Source: Mucilaginibacter ginsenosidivorans
GTDB lineage: Bacteria > Bacteroidota > Bacteroidia > Sphingobacteriales > Sphingobacteriaceae
DNA length: 64,000 nucleotides
NCBI RefSeq assembly: GCF_007971025.1
Contig: NZ_CP042436.1
Location: 3,162,001 to 3,226,000, forward strand
Direction of reading: 5' to 3'
Under the pieces are notes generated by a model, which saw only the letters and a list, made by a program, of their open reading frames with translations, was not told the DNA's origin and made no database searches. How positions within the stretch are numbered: the stretch's first letter is position 1; each line of letters opens with the position of its first letter. Position numbers and translations under genes: made by a program. Of the stretch, positions 49,749-58,184 are shown one piece after another.

Positions 49749-49913
49749 TCATACTTCTTTGATATTAATTACCGTCTTGCGCGGCCTAAATCCTGAACAA
49801 CTATTCTGTGCGGACAAGTAAAGCCTGTGATAAATATAGCTACCATTCCGGCCCGGCACGGAGGCAAACCCTGAAGTCATGACCGCGAGTCCGGGGCAGG
49901 GCCCTTTCGTCAT
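49749..49913 (-). CDS. Possible 54-residue peptide, upstream of the synthetase operon
   Basis: A short open frame whose ATG overlaps the TAA stop codon of marC by one base (TAATG), as in the S4/aroB pair. The peptide begins MTKGPCPGLAVM and is rich in Gly, Ser, Tyr and Arg with a C-terminal KTVINIKEV. It has no signal peptide. It could be a precursor for the downstream enzymes; equally it could be an untranslated stretch, because no relatives or leader motif can be recognised by eye. Codon usage is more GC-rich than the surroundings. Confidence 0.35.
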   Translation of the reverse strand: MTKGPCPGLAVMTSGFASVPGRNGSYIYHRLYLSAQNSCSGFRPRKTVINIKEV

Positions 49914-50590
49914 TAATGTAAAGAAAAAGCTGTTTTTATCAGATGGATAATTCCTCCCGACGCTATCTGCAGGCCCACGCAAAATATCAGGAAAGCCATT
50001 ATACGATTGATGATGATTTCGTTATGAGAGCCGATGTAGCTTATTAAACGGTTGGTATTCAAATAAAACACCAGGATGAGTATGCATATTCCAATTACCG
50101 ACACCAACAGCGCACCAACATTCAACAAATAAACCGAAATGTCTTTGTTTGCACTGTTGGCGCTCAGCGTAAAGAGAACGGCGATAGTACCTGCTCCTGT
50201 AGTAATAGGAAATGTAATAGGGTAAAAGATCTTGTTTTCGATCTGCGGAATATGATCTAATTGAGGTGCGTCAGCCGGTGTTTCTTTAGGGGTGTCGGAC
50301 GAAAGAAATTGCCAGCCGATCTTACATATCATAATTCCGCCGGCAAGCTGAATGATTGGTATGGACAGTCCGAATAGCTCTAATATCCAATGGCCGGCAA
50401 ATAGCGTAACTGCACAAATTCCAAAGGAATAAAATGTAATTTTTTTTACGACGTTAAGTCGCTCCTTGCGGGATAGTTCCGTGAAATATGGGCTTACAAT
50501 AAATGCTGTACCAATGGGATTAACAACAGGGAAGAGGGCAACGAAGCCAATAAAAACCAAATTGATGAACGAGTCGAAGTGGATTGCCAT
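49913..50590 (-). CDS. MarC family membrane protein
   Basis: A 225-residue integral membrane protein with six hydrophobic segments. Family features: FPVVNPIGTAFIVSPYF in the first helix pair and FPITTGAGTIAVLFTLS in the middle (the MarC NPIG and GPGxI-type motifs, here TTGAGTI). The role of MarC proteins is not established; earlier links to multidrug resistance did not hold. It shares a base with the possible 54-residue frame downstream. Confidence 0.93.
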   Translation of the reverse strand: MAIHFDSFINLVFIGFVALFPVVNPIGTAFIVSPYFTELSRKERLNVVKKITFYSFGICAVTLFAGHWILELFGLSIPIIQLAGGIMICKIGWQFLSSDTPKETPADAPQLDHIPQIENKIFYPITFPITTGAGTIAVLFTLSANSANKDISVYLLNVGALLVSVIGICILILVFYLNTNRLISYIGSHNEIIINRIMAFLIFCVGLQIASGGIIHLIKTAFSLH

Positions 50591-50749
50591 AGATAGCCAG
50601 TTTGGTATTTCCTATTTTGGTATAAAAATAAATGAATTGTTTTAATGTTAAACCTGCTGTTCGAAAACACCTGCAATAGAATCTGGCCGCAAAACTTCCT
50701 TCCTAATGACGCGTTCCCACGTTTTAAAATGAATATTTACCCGTACAGT

Positions 50750-51754
50750 TCACCGCATATCGATCTTTAATACCCGGTGATTCGATGTTACATAAAGCGT
50801 TTTCTCATCTGCCGAGAGGCTGCAGTTGGATGCCAGGTCGTTGATCAGCATTTTGCCAAGTAATTTTCCCGATCGGTTAAAAACCCAGATACCACCCGGC
50901 CCGGTGGCAAATACATGCCCCTGCCTGTCTATCTTCATGCCGTCAGGCATACCTTCGGCAGTTTTGGAAGCCGCCATGGCGCTGTAAAATATTCTCCCAT
51001 GCGTTAGTAACCCCTTTCTGTCCAGGTCATAAGCGTACCAGTAGGGCTTCTTTGGATCCGAATTGGCTATAAGCATGGTTTTGCCACCGGGGAAAAATGC
51101 TATCCCGTTTGGCCGGGTGAGCGTATCGGTAAGCAAAGTTATTTTACCTGTGGCCGAAATGCGGTAAACACCCTGGTATGGAGCTTCTTTCAGCGGGTCG
51201 TCCACATTTTTTTCGAGACCGTATGGCGGATCGGTAAAATAAATATCGCCATTGCCTAAAAAAGCCAGGTCGTTGGGGCTGTCAAATTTTTTGCCCGCGT
51301 ACCCTGTCGCTATTTTGATGAATTTGGGTTTTGGCTTATCCAGTGGCGCATCCATGACCGACACCACCCGGTCGCCGTCCTGGCATATCACCAGCTGACC
51401 CTTAAGGTTCAACCCCAAACCGTTCGAACCCAGTTCGCCGCCACGCGGGATCTTGCCCGTGTAACCCGAGGGGCTTAGGTAAACTTCTTTCCCTTTTGCC
51501 GCCGTCCATTTGTAGATCACATTCTTTTTCACATCGGAGAAAATGAACATTTTATATTTCTCGACCCAAACCGGTCCTTCACTCCATAAAAACCCGTCGG
51601 CCAATATTTTAGCTTTTGCATTTTTACTGACTACCGTCGCAAATTGCGGATCAAACTGCTGTAGCGTCATCAGGGGCCTCCCTGTTTGGGCATTGCAAAG
51701 CGTGCTGCCTGCCAATAAGCAGATCAATAAGCCTTTTAGTGATTCATTTCTCAT
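50750..51754 (-). CDS. Exported SMP-30/gluconolactonase-like protein
   Basis: A 334-residue protein with a signal peptide (GLLICLLAGSTLCNA) and a six-bladed SMP-30/LRE propeller (PF08450). Metal-ligand-type residues appear in WSEGPVWVEKYKMFIFSDV, SPNDLAFLGNGDIYFTDPPYG, TRPNGIAFFPG and MPDGMKIDRQGHVFATGPGGI. Members hydrolyse lactones of sugar acids in a Ca- or Zn-dependent way. It is transcribed divergently from the lipoprotein at 51913 with no close partner. Confidence 0.93.
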   Translation of the reverse strand: MRNESLKGLLICLLAGSTLCNAQTGRPLMTLQQFDPQFATVVSKNAKAKILADGFLWSEGPVWVEKYKMFIFSDVKKNVIYKWTAAKGKEVYLSPSGYTGKIPRGGELGSNGLGLNLKGQLVICQDGDRVVSVMDAPLDKPKPKFIKIATGYAGKKFDSPNDLAFLGNGDIYFTDPPYGLEKNVDDPLKEAPYQGVYRISATGKITLLTDTLTRPNGIAFFPGGKTMLIANSDPKKPYWYAYDLDRKGLLTHGRIFYSAMAASKTAEGMPDGMKIDRQGHVFATGPGGIWVFNRSGKLLGKMLINDLASNCSLSADEKTLYVTSNHRVLKIDMR

Positions 51755-51912
51755 GGAAGGTTACATTGGTTTGGTTACCGAAGTTAATCAATAAACGCAA
51801 AAAAGCGTAAAAATACGCATCACATACAGGGTTTTCACTGTATTGAATATCAATTGTTTGTGCTTAAATTTAACTTATAGTATCCGCAAAGTTTAATTAA
51901 CCTTTAACTCGT

Positions 51913-52242
51913 ATGAGATCGCAACTTTCCGTATTCTTTATTGCCCTGTCGCTTACCGTAATGATGAGCAGTTGCTATACTGCCCGGGTAACTACCCACG
52001 CGCAGGCCGGCACCGAAACCTCGGGCCAAACAGTTAATTTCTTCCTGTGGGGCGCCCTGCAAAGCCCCAAGAGGGTAACTACGCCGATATGCGATTCGCT
52101 GGGGGCGAACGGCATGGCCGAAGTTACCGTCAAAAACAACTTTGGTTATTCGCTTATAACCGTAATCACATTGGGCATCTGGAGCCCGACACGCCTTGAA
52201 TGGAAATGTGCCAAACCATGTAAAAAAGTAGGTGACCTTTAA
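51913..52242 (+). CDS. Bor-like lipoprotein
   Basis: A 109-residue lipoprotein with signal and lipobox (MMSSC, Cys21 or so). The mature part QTVNFFLWGALQSPKRVTTPICDS and GYSLITVITLGIWSPTRLEWKC resembles the Bor protein family (PF06291), small outer-membrane lipoproteins. Two conserved-looking cysteines in the last third (CAKPC) are noteworthy. The next gene starts 11 bp later, so the two are probably cotranscribed, but a functional link to the FAD oxidase is not obvious. Confidence 0.82.
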   Translation: MRSQLSVFFIALSLTVMMSSCYTARVTTHAQAGTETSGQTVNFFLWGALQSPKRVTTPICDSLGANGMAEVTVKNNFGYSLITVITLGIWSPTRLEWKCAKPCKKVGDL

Positions 52243-52253
52243 AATTTACAGCC

Positions 52254-53777
52254 ATGAAAGTGATCAAAACCGGTGCAAAAACCTGGGAGAACCGCCATGA
52301 AACCTTCGTAGAGAATATCAAGGACCTGTACGAATTGGGGAACGAACCCGCTATGAACGCGCTTAACAGCTATAACGATGCCACCAAAGGCTACCAGGCC
52401 ATAATAACAGATGCCATTGCCAGCCAAACCCCTCTGCGGGCCCTGGGTGGGGGATGGTCGTGGATGAAGATAGCGACCGTAAATAACGGCATTATGCTGG
52501 ATACGAAACCCCTTAATACGGTGTTCAATATCAGTTCCAACAGCGTTTCGCCCGCGTATACCGGCGACCCGGCGTACCTGGTATTCGCCCAAAGCGGGAA
52601 TGGGATATGGGAACTTAACCAATATCTTGAGCCGCTCGACCGCTCGCTTAAAACATCGGGCGCAAGTAACGGGCAAACCATAGCCGGGGTATTGGGTACC
52701 GGCACACACGGTTCGGCATTTGATTTTGGCGCCACGCCCGAATTTGTGGTGGGCCTGCACCTTATCGTCGGCCCAAACAGGCATGTATATCTTGAGCGTG
52801 CATCGGCGCCGGTGGTATCCGATTCGTTTATTCAAAACCTTCAAACTGAATTGATCAGGGACGACGAACTTTTCAATGCGGCGCTGGTAAGCTTCGGCAG
52901 CTTCGGTATCATTCATGGGGTGATGATCGAAACAGAAGAGAAGTTTCTGCTCGAATCCTATATGACGAGGATCAATTATGACGACTCGTTAAAGGCCGTT
53001 ATGCGCACGCTGGATTTCAGTAACAATACCACACCGGCCATGCCCTGCGGTAATGAACGGCCCTTCCATTTTTCGGTGTTGTTAAACCCATACGACATGG
53101 ATCATGGGGCGTACGTTACTTCGATGTACAAACGCCCGTACCGGCCCAATTACCAGGGCCCGGCGGATAATGCATCGGGAATAGGGCCGGGGGATGACGC
53201 CGCATCTATTATGAGCGCGCTTATCAAACTGTTCCCAAACCTGAATTCGACGCTGGTGAATACGGTAATAAAAACCAGCCTGACACTTTTTGAAAAACAA
53301 TTTGGCACACATGCGCAAATATTTGATAATACTACGCTGCGCGGAAAGCTGTTGAGCGCCGCAGTAAGTTTTTCCGCCGAAAACGCTCCACAGGTAGCCG
53401 ATTTGATGCTAAGTATCAATAATGATATCGGTCCGTTTACGGGTATATTTTCGTTCCGGTTTGTTAAGCAATCCTCCGCCACGCTGGGATTTACGCGTTT
53501 CGAACGTTCATGCGTGATGGAACTGGATGCGCCGTTCTCAGATACGACATACAGTTTCTACACGAAAGTTTGGAAGAGACTCGAAGACGAAGGCATTCCA
53601 TTTACGTTCCATTGGGGAAAAGTAAATGAACTGACCCCGCAGCGGCTGGAAAATATGTATGGCGACCGCATTGATAAATGGATAGAGGCCCGTAACAGGC
53701 TATTAGATGCGGATACGATGAAAGTGTTTAACAATCCGCTTTTGGCGCAATGGGGTTTAGACAGGATATTGGTTTGA
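52254..53777 (+). CDS. FAD-linked oxidase (VAO/lactone oxidase-like)
   Basis: A 507-residue FAD_binding_4 (PF01565) protein. The FAD-phosphate motif is RALGGGWSWMKI (about 60-72) and a second FAD contact is GASNGQTIAGVLGTGTHGSAFD (about 140-162). The C-terminal part is ALO-like (D-arabinono-/L-gulono-lactone oxidase, PF04030) in length and in FTFHWGKVNE, FNNPLLAQWGLDRI. No signal peptide, so cytosolic. The substrate is unknown; sugar lactone or alditol are the usual ones. It overlaps the next gene by 28 bp. Confidence 0.88.
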   Translation: MKVIKTGAKTWENRHETFVENIKDLYELGNEPAMNALNSYNDATKGYQAIITDAIASQTPLRALGGGWSWMKIATVNNGIMLDTKPLNTVFNISSNSVSPAYTGDPAYLVFAQSGNGIWELNQYLEPLDRSLKTSGASNGQTIAGVLGTGTHGSAFDFGATPEFVVGLHLIVGPNRHVYLERASAPVVSDSFIQNLQTELIRDDELFNAALVSFGSFGIIHGVMIETEEKFLLESYMTRINYDDSLKAVMRTLDFSNNTTPAMPCGNERPFHFSVLLNPYDMDHGAYVTSMYKRPYRPNYQGPADNASGIGPGDDAASIMSALIKLFPNLNSTLVNTVIKTSLTLFEKQFGTHAQIFDNTTLRGKLLSAAVSFSAENAPQVADLMLSINNDIGPFTGIFSFRFVKQSSATLGFTRFERSCVMELDAPFSDTTYSFYTKVWKRLEDEGIPFTFHWGKVNELTPQRLENMYGDRIDKWIEARNRLLDADTMKVFNNPLLAQWGLDRILV

Positions 53778-55087
53778 TAATAGCCAGGGCGGTCGCCGTG
53801 GTTGCGGCACTGTTCATCGTCGTCCCGGCCGGGGCGCAGTCAACGTCGCAAATAGTAGCCGAATTAACCGCGATCAATGCGAAAGTAACCAATACGCCCT
53901 GCAATACAGGGCAGGGGATGCTTATTTCGAATAAGGCGATGAACATTTTCCTGTCGAACAAGGTAAGCTCATACCTGTCCGACGGGACCGACCTGTCGCT
54001 TTATAAAAATTATGTTGTACTAAATGCGGCGGAGGGCAGCATTGCTATCGATCATAATTTCCATCAGCTGGTTGACAGCGACGATTGGGTCCGGTCGTTT
54101 TTTGTGCTGGGCGCCAGGGTAAATATCGCCAATACGTATTCGGCCAGGTTTTCCAATAAATATTATGACAACAGGCTCGGTTTTGTGGTGCAGCATACCT
54201 GGATGGGTACGCCCCGAACTTACTACAACAATTGCGGCAGCCAGAAAATGACGATGGATGCCCAAAGGGCCGAGATTGTGCATAGCCTTGCAACAGATCT
54301 GAAGCGAAAAGCCACAGATTTTGAGCATGGGCTGGATTCGATCGGGCAAGCTGAAGTGCCCGGGCAAAATTTAGATGGGGTAAAGGCTAAATTAAGAAAG
54401 GATTTTTACGCAGGTCTGAGAGCCGAATACCTTCAAAAGTTTTCGGAACAACAGGCTACACTGCTTATCAATACCAACAATTTCGACCTGGTAACGGATA
54501 ACTGGACCACCGCAGGCGTTTATATTCCGGTCATTACACAAAAGTTTATGATAGCCGCCGATGTAAATTCCGCGGCAAGCAGGCATCAGAATTATCCCGC
54601 AGAGTTATCTGTAACGCATACCCGTTTTTGGGAAAGCACCAAATTCGGCCGGTTATTCTTAACGCTGAACGGGAAGTTTTGGATCAACAATTCCGTTCAA
54701 AGCGGGTTACTATTTCATGCGGATGCCTTTGGGGAAACCAGCGTAGCAGAAAATGCCCTATTCTTAAACCAGGGCAATTTGTTCACCGGTCAATACAAAA
54801 ACTTTATAACCCCTGTGGTGTCAGCCAAACTGGCCTATCTTCCGTTCGATTCGCACTTTGGATTAAGTTTGCGCATCGAAAAGAATTTTGGCACCTATCA
54901 TGCCATAAACGGAATTTTAGGGATACCCATCGTACTGATCGATAAGAATACCGTTCCGGCCATCACATTCGAAGCCCAGGTGCTTTTTTCCGACATCACG
55001 AATAGCATCAAAAACACTTCTCTTCCGTTTAATAGAACAGCCGTGGGCTTTACTGTTGGCATCCCGTTCAGTAAGATCGTTTACTGA
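53750..55087 (+). CDS. Exported protein, probably outer-membrane barrel
   Basis: A 445-residue protein with a signal peptide (AVAVVAALFIVVPAGAQS). The C-terminal two thirds alternate hydrophobic and polar residues (GRLFLTLNGKFWINNS, FGLSLRIEKNFGTYH, VGFTVGIPF) and end in a hydrophobic residue plus aromatic (KIVY), as outer-membrane beta barrels do. I do not recognise a family. It overlaps the FAD oxidase gene by 28 bp, which suggests cotranscription. Confidence 0.75.
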   Translation: MGFRQDIGLIIARAVAVVAALFIVVPAGAQSTSQIVAELTAINAKVTNTPCNTGQGMLISNKAMNIFLSNKVSSYLSDGTDLSLYKNYVVLNAAEGSIAIDHNFHQLVDSDDWVRSFFVLGARVNIANTYSARFSNKYYDNRLGFVVQHTWMGTPRTYYNNCGSQKMTMDAQRAEIVHSLATDLKRKATDFEHGLDSIGQAEVPGQNLDGVKAKLRKDFYAGLRAEYLQKFSEQQATLLINTNNFDLVTDNWTTAGVYIPVITQKFMIAADVNSAASRHQNYPAELSVTHTRFWESTKFGRLFLTLNGKFWINNSVQSGLLFHADAFGETSVAENALFLNQGNLFTGQYKNFITPVVSAKLAYLPFDSHFGLSLRIEKNFGTYHAINGILGIPIVLIDKNTVPAITFEAQVLFSDITNSIKNTSLPFNRTAVGFTVGIPFSKIVY

Positions 55088-55166
55088 ATCTATCATTCCA
55101 TAAAATTCTAAAAATCAAAAACTAATCCTGGTTCGCTTGTTTATTCAATAACCAATCGATCAAATT

Positions 55167-55370
55167 ATGGCCCATTTAGAAGTAAAACCCAGGCGAAGCA
55201 GTAACTGGTGGCTCTGGCTGGTGATCATCATCATTATCATCATTGCAGCAGCATTTATATACCAGCGCCAATACGGCGGATTACCGTCTACAACAACCAC
55301 AACAACGGATTCAACCAGTACAACAACAGATACGACCCGTACTGCCACTGATTCCGTTGCGCTTAAATAA
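55167..55370 (+). CDS. Small single-span membrane protein with Thr/Ser-rich tail
   Basis: A 67-residue protein: basic N-terminus MAHLEVKPRRSSNW, one transmembrane segment made of an Ile run (WLWLVIIIIIIIAAAFIY), then a tail of Thr, Ser and Asp (TTTTTTDSTSTTTD). It lies 26 bp ahead of the PRC-barrel gene, probably same transcript. Similar small proteins are common next to stress-related PRC-barrel genes in soil Bacteroidota. The role is unknown. Confidence 0.75.
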   Translation: MAHLEVKPRRSSNWWLWLVIIIIIIIAAAFIYQRQYGGLPSTTTTTTDSTSTTTDTTRTATDSVALK

Positions 55371-55396
55371 ATAGTTAATCTTAAAAAGTACATTTT

Positions 55397-55918
55397 ATGA
55401 CAACGCATGAAAAAGTAGCAACCCGCCTGGAGGAACTCCATGGCAGCGGATATGAGATAACCGACGGACAGCCCGATATCACCGGCTGGACCATACGCAC
55501 GCGCAGCGGCCGGAAGGCAGGCGAGGTAGACGACCTCCTGTTCGACCCTGACAATGGAAAGGTGAGGTATATTGTAGCTGACCTTGATAATAATGAACTG
55601 AAACTGGACGAAGACAGGAAAGTTCTGATCCCTATAGGCATAGCCGAGCTTTATACAAAAGCAGCCAGCAGGAAAAGGCACCTCGATCCGGCTTTTGATG
55701 CCTACGACCCGGCGAATGACGGCAATGTGGTTTACATTCCCACAATAAGCGCCCAACAGCTCGACTCGCTTCCGCTATACGAGAAGGGCCATTTATCCAG
55801 GCATACAGAAATAGCGATAAGGAAAATCCTGGAGCCGGCGGACACTGCCTCGAGAGAAGAAGACGAGTTTTACCGGCACCGCCATTTCAATGAAGACCAT
55901 TTTTATGATCGCGACTGA
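55397..55918 (+). CDS. PRC-barrel domain protein
   Basis: A 173-residue protein with one PRC-barrel domain (residues 20-95): ITGWTIRTRSGRKAGEVDDLLFDPDNGKVRYIVADLDNN is the typical two-strand opening. The C-terminal half has two short motifs around VYIPTISAQQLDSLPLYE and an acidic/His tail (EEDEFYRHRHFNEDHFYDRD). PRC-barrel proteins of this class are linked to stress response and photosynthetic-type barrels elsewhere, but no enzyme activity is known. A hairpin terminator follows. Confidence 0.9.
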   Translation: MTTHEKVATRLEELHGSGYEITDGQPDITGWTIRTRSGRKAGEVDDLLFDPDNGKVRYIVADLDNNELKLDEDRKVLIPIGIAELYTKAASRKRHLDPAFDAYDPANDGNVVYIPTISAQQLDSLPLYEKGHLSRHTEIAIRKILEPADTASREEDEFYRHRHFNEDHFYDRD

Positions 55919-55939
55919 GAATAGCCATTATACCCGGAA

Positions 55940-55973
55940 TAAAACAGCGGCTGAGTTATTGGCCGCTGTTTTA
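55940..55973. terminator. Bidirectional terminator between PRC-barrel and cytochrome c genes
   Basis: A perfect 12-bp stem TAAAACAGCGGC/GCCGCTGTTTTA with a 10-nt loop; the right arm includes the stop codon of the convergent cytochrome gene (55971-55973). T-runs exist on both strands. Confidence 0.85.
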
Positions 55974-56675
55974 TTTAGCAACGATCACAATCCTGTCATA
56001 ACCCGTCAAATGTTTTTCAGCGGTGTTTTTTATCCCGTGGTCGGTGTAACTTGCAGTTAGCACATAGGCCCCCGTTTTGATAGCGGGCAGGCGGATGATC
56101 CCGGGCGTTGCATCATAATACATCATACCCTGGTCGGCGGCATTTTTGAATATCCACTGGATAGCGCTTTTGATTTCCTGCGCAGATAACTCGGGATGGG
56201 GCGGCATTTTTTCACGAAGGCCCCAGATCCCCGCCGAGCCATCTTTTACGCGTTTAACCAATGAGTCGGTATTGGCTGTGGTGGCAGGATAGCGCTTGCT
56301 GATCTCCAAAAAGGATGGACCTATGGATTTTCCGTTGAAATCATGACAATTGAAGCAATTGGAACTTCGCATCACGGCCAGCCCCGGCGCATCGTCAAAG
56401 GGTTTATTCACCATGGCTGAGGCCTTTGCCTTATCTTTCACATATTGCAGCTCCAGCACTATTTCTTTGACATTGATCTCATCGTACCTGGTGTCGCCAT
56501 CTTCCTTATCGGCCACACTTACCTGGTAGCTTACCTGCGCCCCGGGACTAAACCCGGCATTGTTTGCGGGCGCGATGATCTTTACAACCGGCGCATGGTT
56601 TTGCGGTTGCTGCCGGTACGACATGCTTGCCAGTGCGAATGGCAGCAGAATAAACAGAAACTGTTTTGCCATCAT
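55971..56675 (-). CDS. Periplasmic c-type cytochrome
   Basis: A 234-residue exported protein (signal FLFILLPFALASMSYR). An Ig/PKD-like strand region (VVKIIAPANNAGFSPGAQVSYQVSVADKEDGD) leads to a cytochrome c domain with CFNCH, followed by GPSFLEISKRY and the presumed axial Met in KMPPHPELS. A C-terminal beta region with GIIRLPAIKTGAYVL follows. It overlaps the amine oxidase gene by 4 bp (ATGA), so the two are coupled; the cytochrome could take electrons from that flavoenzyme, which is an inference. Confidence 0.9.
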   Translation of the reverse strand: MMAKQFLFILLPFALASMSYRQQPQNHAPVVKIIAPANNAGFSPGAQVSYQVSVADKEDGDTRYDEINVKEIVLELQYVKDKAKASAMVNKPFDDAPGLAVMRSSNCFNCHDFNGKSIGPSFLEISKRYPATTANTDSLVKRVKDGSAGIWGLREKMPPHPELSAQEIKSAIQWIFKNAADQGMMYYDATPGIIRLPAIKTGAYVLTASYTDHGIKNTAEKHLTGYDRIVIVAK

Positions 56676-58135
56676 ATTTTAGCTATCTCCTGCGCCACCC
56701 GCTGCGCCGAACGGATACACGATTCCATACCACGGCTCATGTTATCGGCGTAGGTCCCGGCGAAATAAATTCGCCCCTCGGGCAGCATAATTTGCGGCCA
56801 GAATTTATGCATTTCACCTATCGGGAAAGGTTCCATCTCGCATACCGGGGCATAGCGATCCTTCGACCAATCGAGCGTCAGGGCCTGTTCTATGGTGTCT
56901 TTTTTGCCGGGATATACTTCCCTGAAAGCTGCCAGCACCCTTTGCGGCGAGACGCCGCTTGGCCCGAATGCTTTTAAAATGATACGGCTTGTATCCACGT
57001 GATTGGTTTCCTGCCAGATGGAATAAATATCGGGGTGCTCAAATTCCATGTTGATGCTTTGATAGCCGTCATCGAGCCAGAATTTAGTAGCCGCCTCAAA
57101 TACAAAGAACGGATGAGAGGAATAGGCCAGGTTATCAACCACATATTGTTTGGCTGCCGAAAGGGGCGGAGTTACCGGGATATTCCGGAAAACAGGTAGC
57201 GTAATGCAATTGACCAGGAAATCGGCGCTCATTTGCTTCTCCCTGTCCGAGCCGTACGACTTGTATGTAACGGTTACGCCCTGCGCGTTGTGCTGTATGG
57301 CTGTTATTGGGTTATTCAGCTTTAGTTTATCACCTAATCGTTTGGCAAAAGCAATGGGCAACTGTTCGTTACCATCCTTTAAATGAAAGGTTTCACCTTC
57401 GGACAAGGGTATACCACGCGAATACATCAGCGATAACCGCCACAGGTAGTAAAGCGCCGACGTACCTTTGCCGCCCATCACACCCAGCGCCGCCGCAGAA
57501 GCGCCTTCCTTTTTATAGATATCTGCTATCGGTATCTTATCCAGTTCGTCATAACCCACGCCGAAGGGTTGGTACGGGTCGGTGAATTTATCGGTGTAGT
57601 GCTTTACATAGAGGTCATTCAATCCGGAAAACGAATTTTTTGAAAGAAACTGAATTTCCTTTTCATTGAAACCCATTTTTGTCAGCACTGCCGGGTCCTT
57701 TAGCTGTTCAGCGGTATAAAATTTCCCGCCGATCATTTTCAGGGCGTTCTTATCATAAGCATGTTCCGACCCTTCGGCATTGGGATAGGGGATGGCTTCA
57801 ATCCTGAACTCATCGACATACTCAAAAAACTTCTCGTAGCCGGGTTTGGTGATATGGTCGGCGCCGAAATCGGCATACAACCCATCCGACAGGCCATCGC
57901 GCCCGGTAAATACGTGCCCGCCGTACCTTCCCGAGGCTTCAAGCACGGTTACATCGTGCCCGGCCTTCATCAGTTCATAGGCGCAGCAAAGCCCGGTTAT
58001 GCCTGCACCGGCAACAATAATTTTTTTGGGGACCGGAATGTTCGTAGCGGCAAAAGCCAATTGCGGAGCAAGGGCAGCGCCTGCACCGGCTACGATGGTT
58101 GATCTGATAAATTCGCGTCGTTTTATCTTAGGCAT
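56672..58135 (-). CDS. Tat-exported FAD-dependent amine-oxidase-like protein
   Basis: A 487-residue flavoprotein of the amine-oxidase fold (PF01593). A Tat signal KRREFIRSTIVAGAGAALA is at the start, and the dinucleotide motif VAGAGITGLCCAYELMKAGHDVTVLEASGRYGGH follows at about 36-70. C-terminal GRIYFAGTYAD is the second FAD motif. ATG at 58135 places the Tat motif at the N-terminus; the frame runs further to 58204 but overlaps the antiporter gene. It is coupled to the cytochrome c gene, so electron delivery to c-type haem rather than oxygen is possible. The substrate is unknown. Confidence 0.92.
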   Translation of the reverse strand: MPKIKRREFIRSTIVAGAGAALAPQLAFAATNIPVPKKIIVAGAGITGLCCAYELMKAGHDVTVLEASGRYGGHVFTGRDGLSDGLYADFGADHITKPGYEKFFEYVDEFRIEAIPYPNAEGSEHAYDKNALKMIGGKFYTAEQLKDPAVLTKMGFNEKEIQFLSKNSFSGLNDLYVKHYTDKFTDPYQPFGVGYDELDKIPIADIYKKEGASAAALGVMGGKGTSALYYLWRLSLMYSRGIPLSEGETFHLKDGNEQLPIAFAKRLGDKLKLNNPITAIQHNAQGVTVTYKSYGSDREKQMSADFLVNCITLPVFRNIPVTPPLSAAKQYVVDNLAYSSHPFFVFEAATKFWLDDGYQSINMEFEHPDIYSIWQETNHVDTSRIILKAFGPSGVSPQRVLAAFREVYPGKKDTIEQALTLDWSKDRYAPVCEMEPFPIGEMHKFWPQIMLPEGRIYFAGTYADNMSRGMESCIRSAQRVAQEIAKI

Positions 58136-58184
58136 TGTAGGAAGGTTTTCAAGTGCAATATAAGGTTTTCGATAATTCCCGCCG

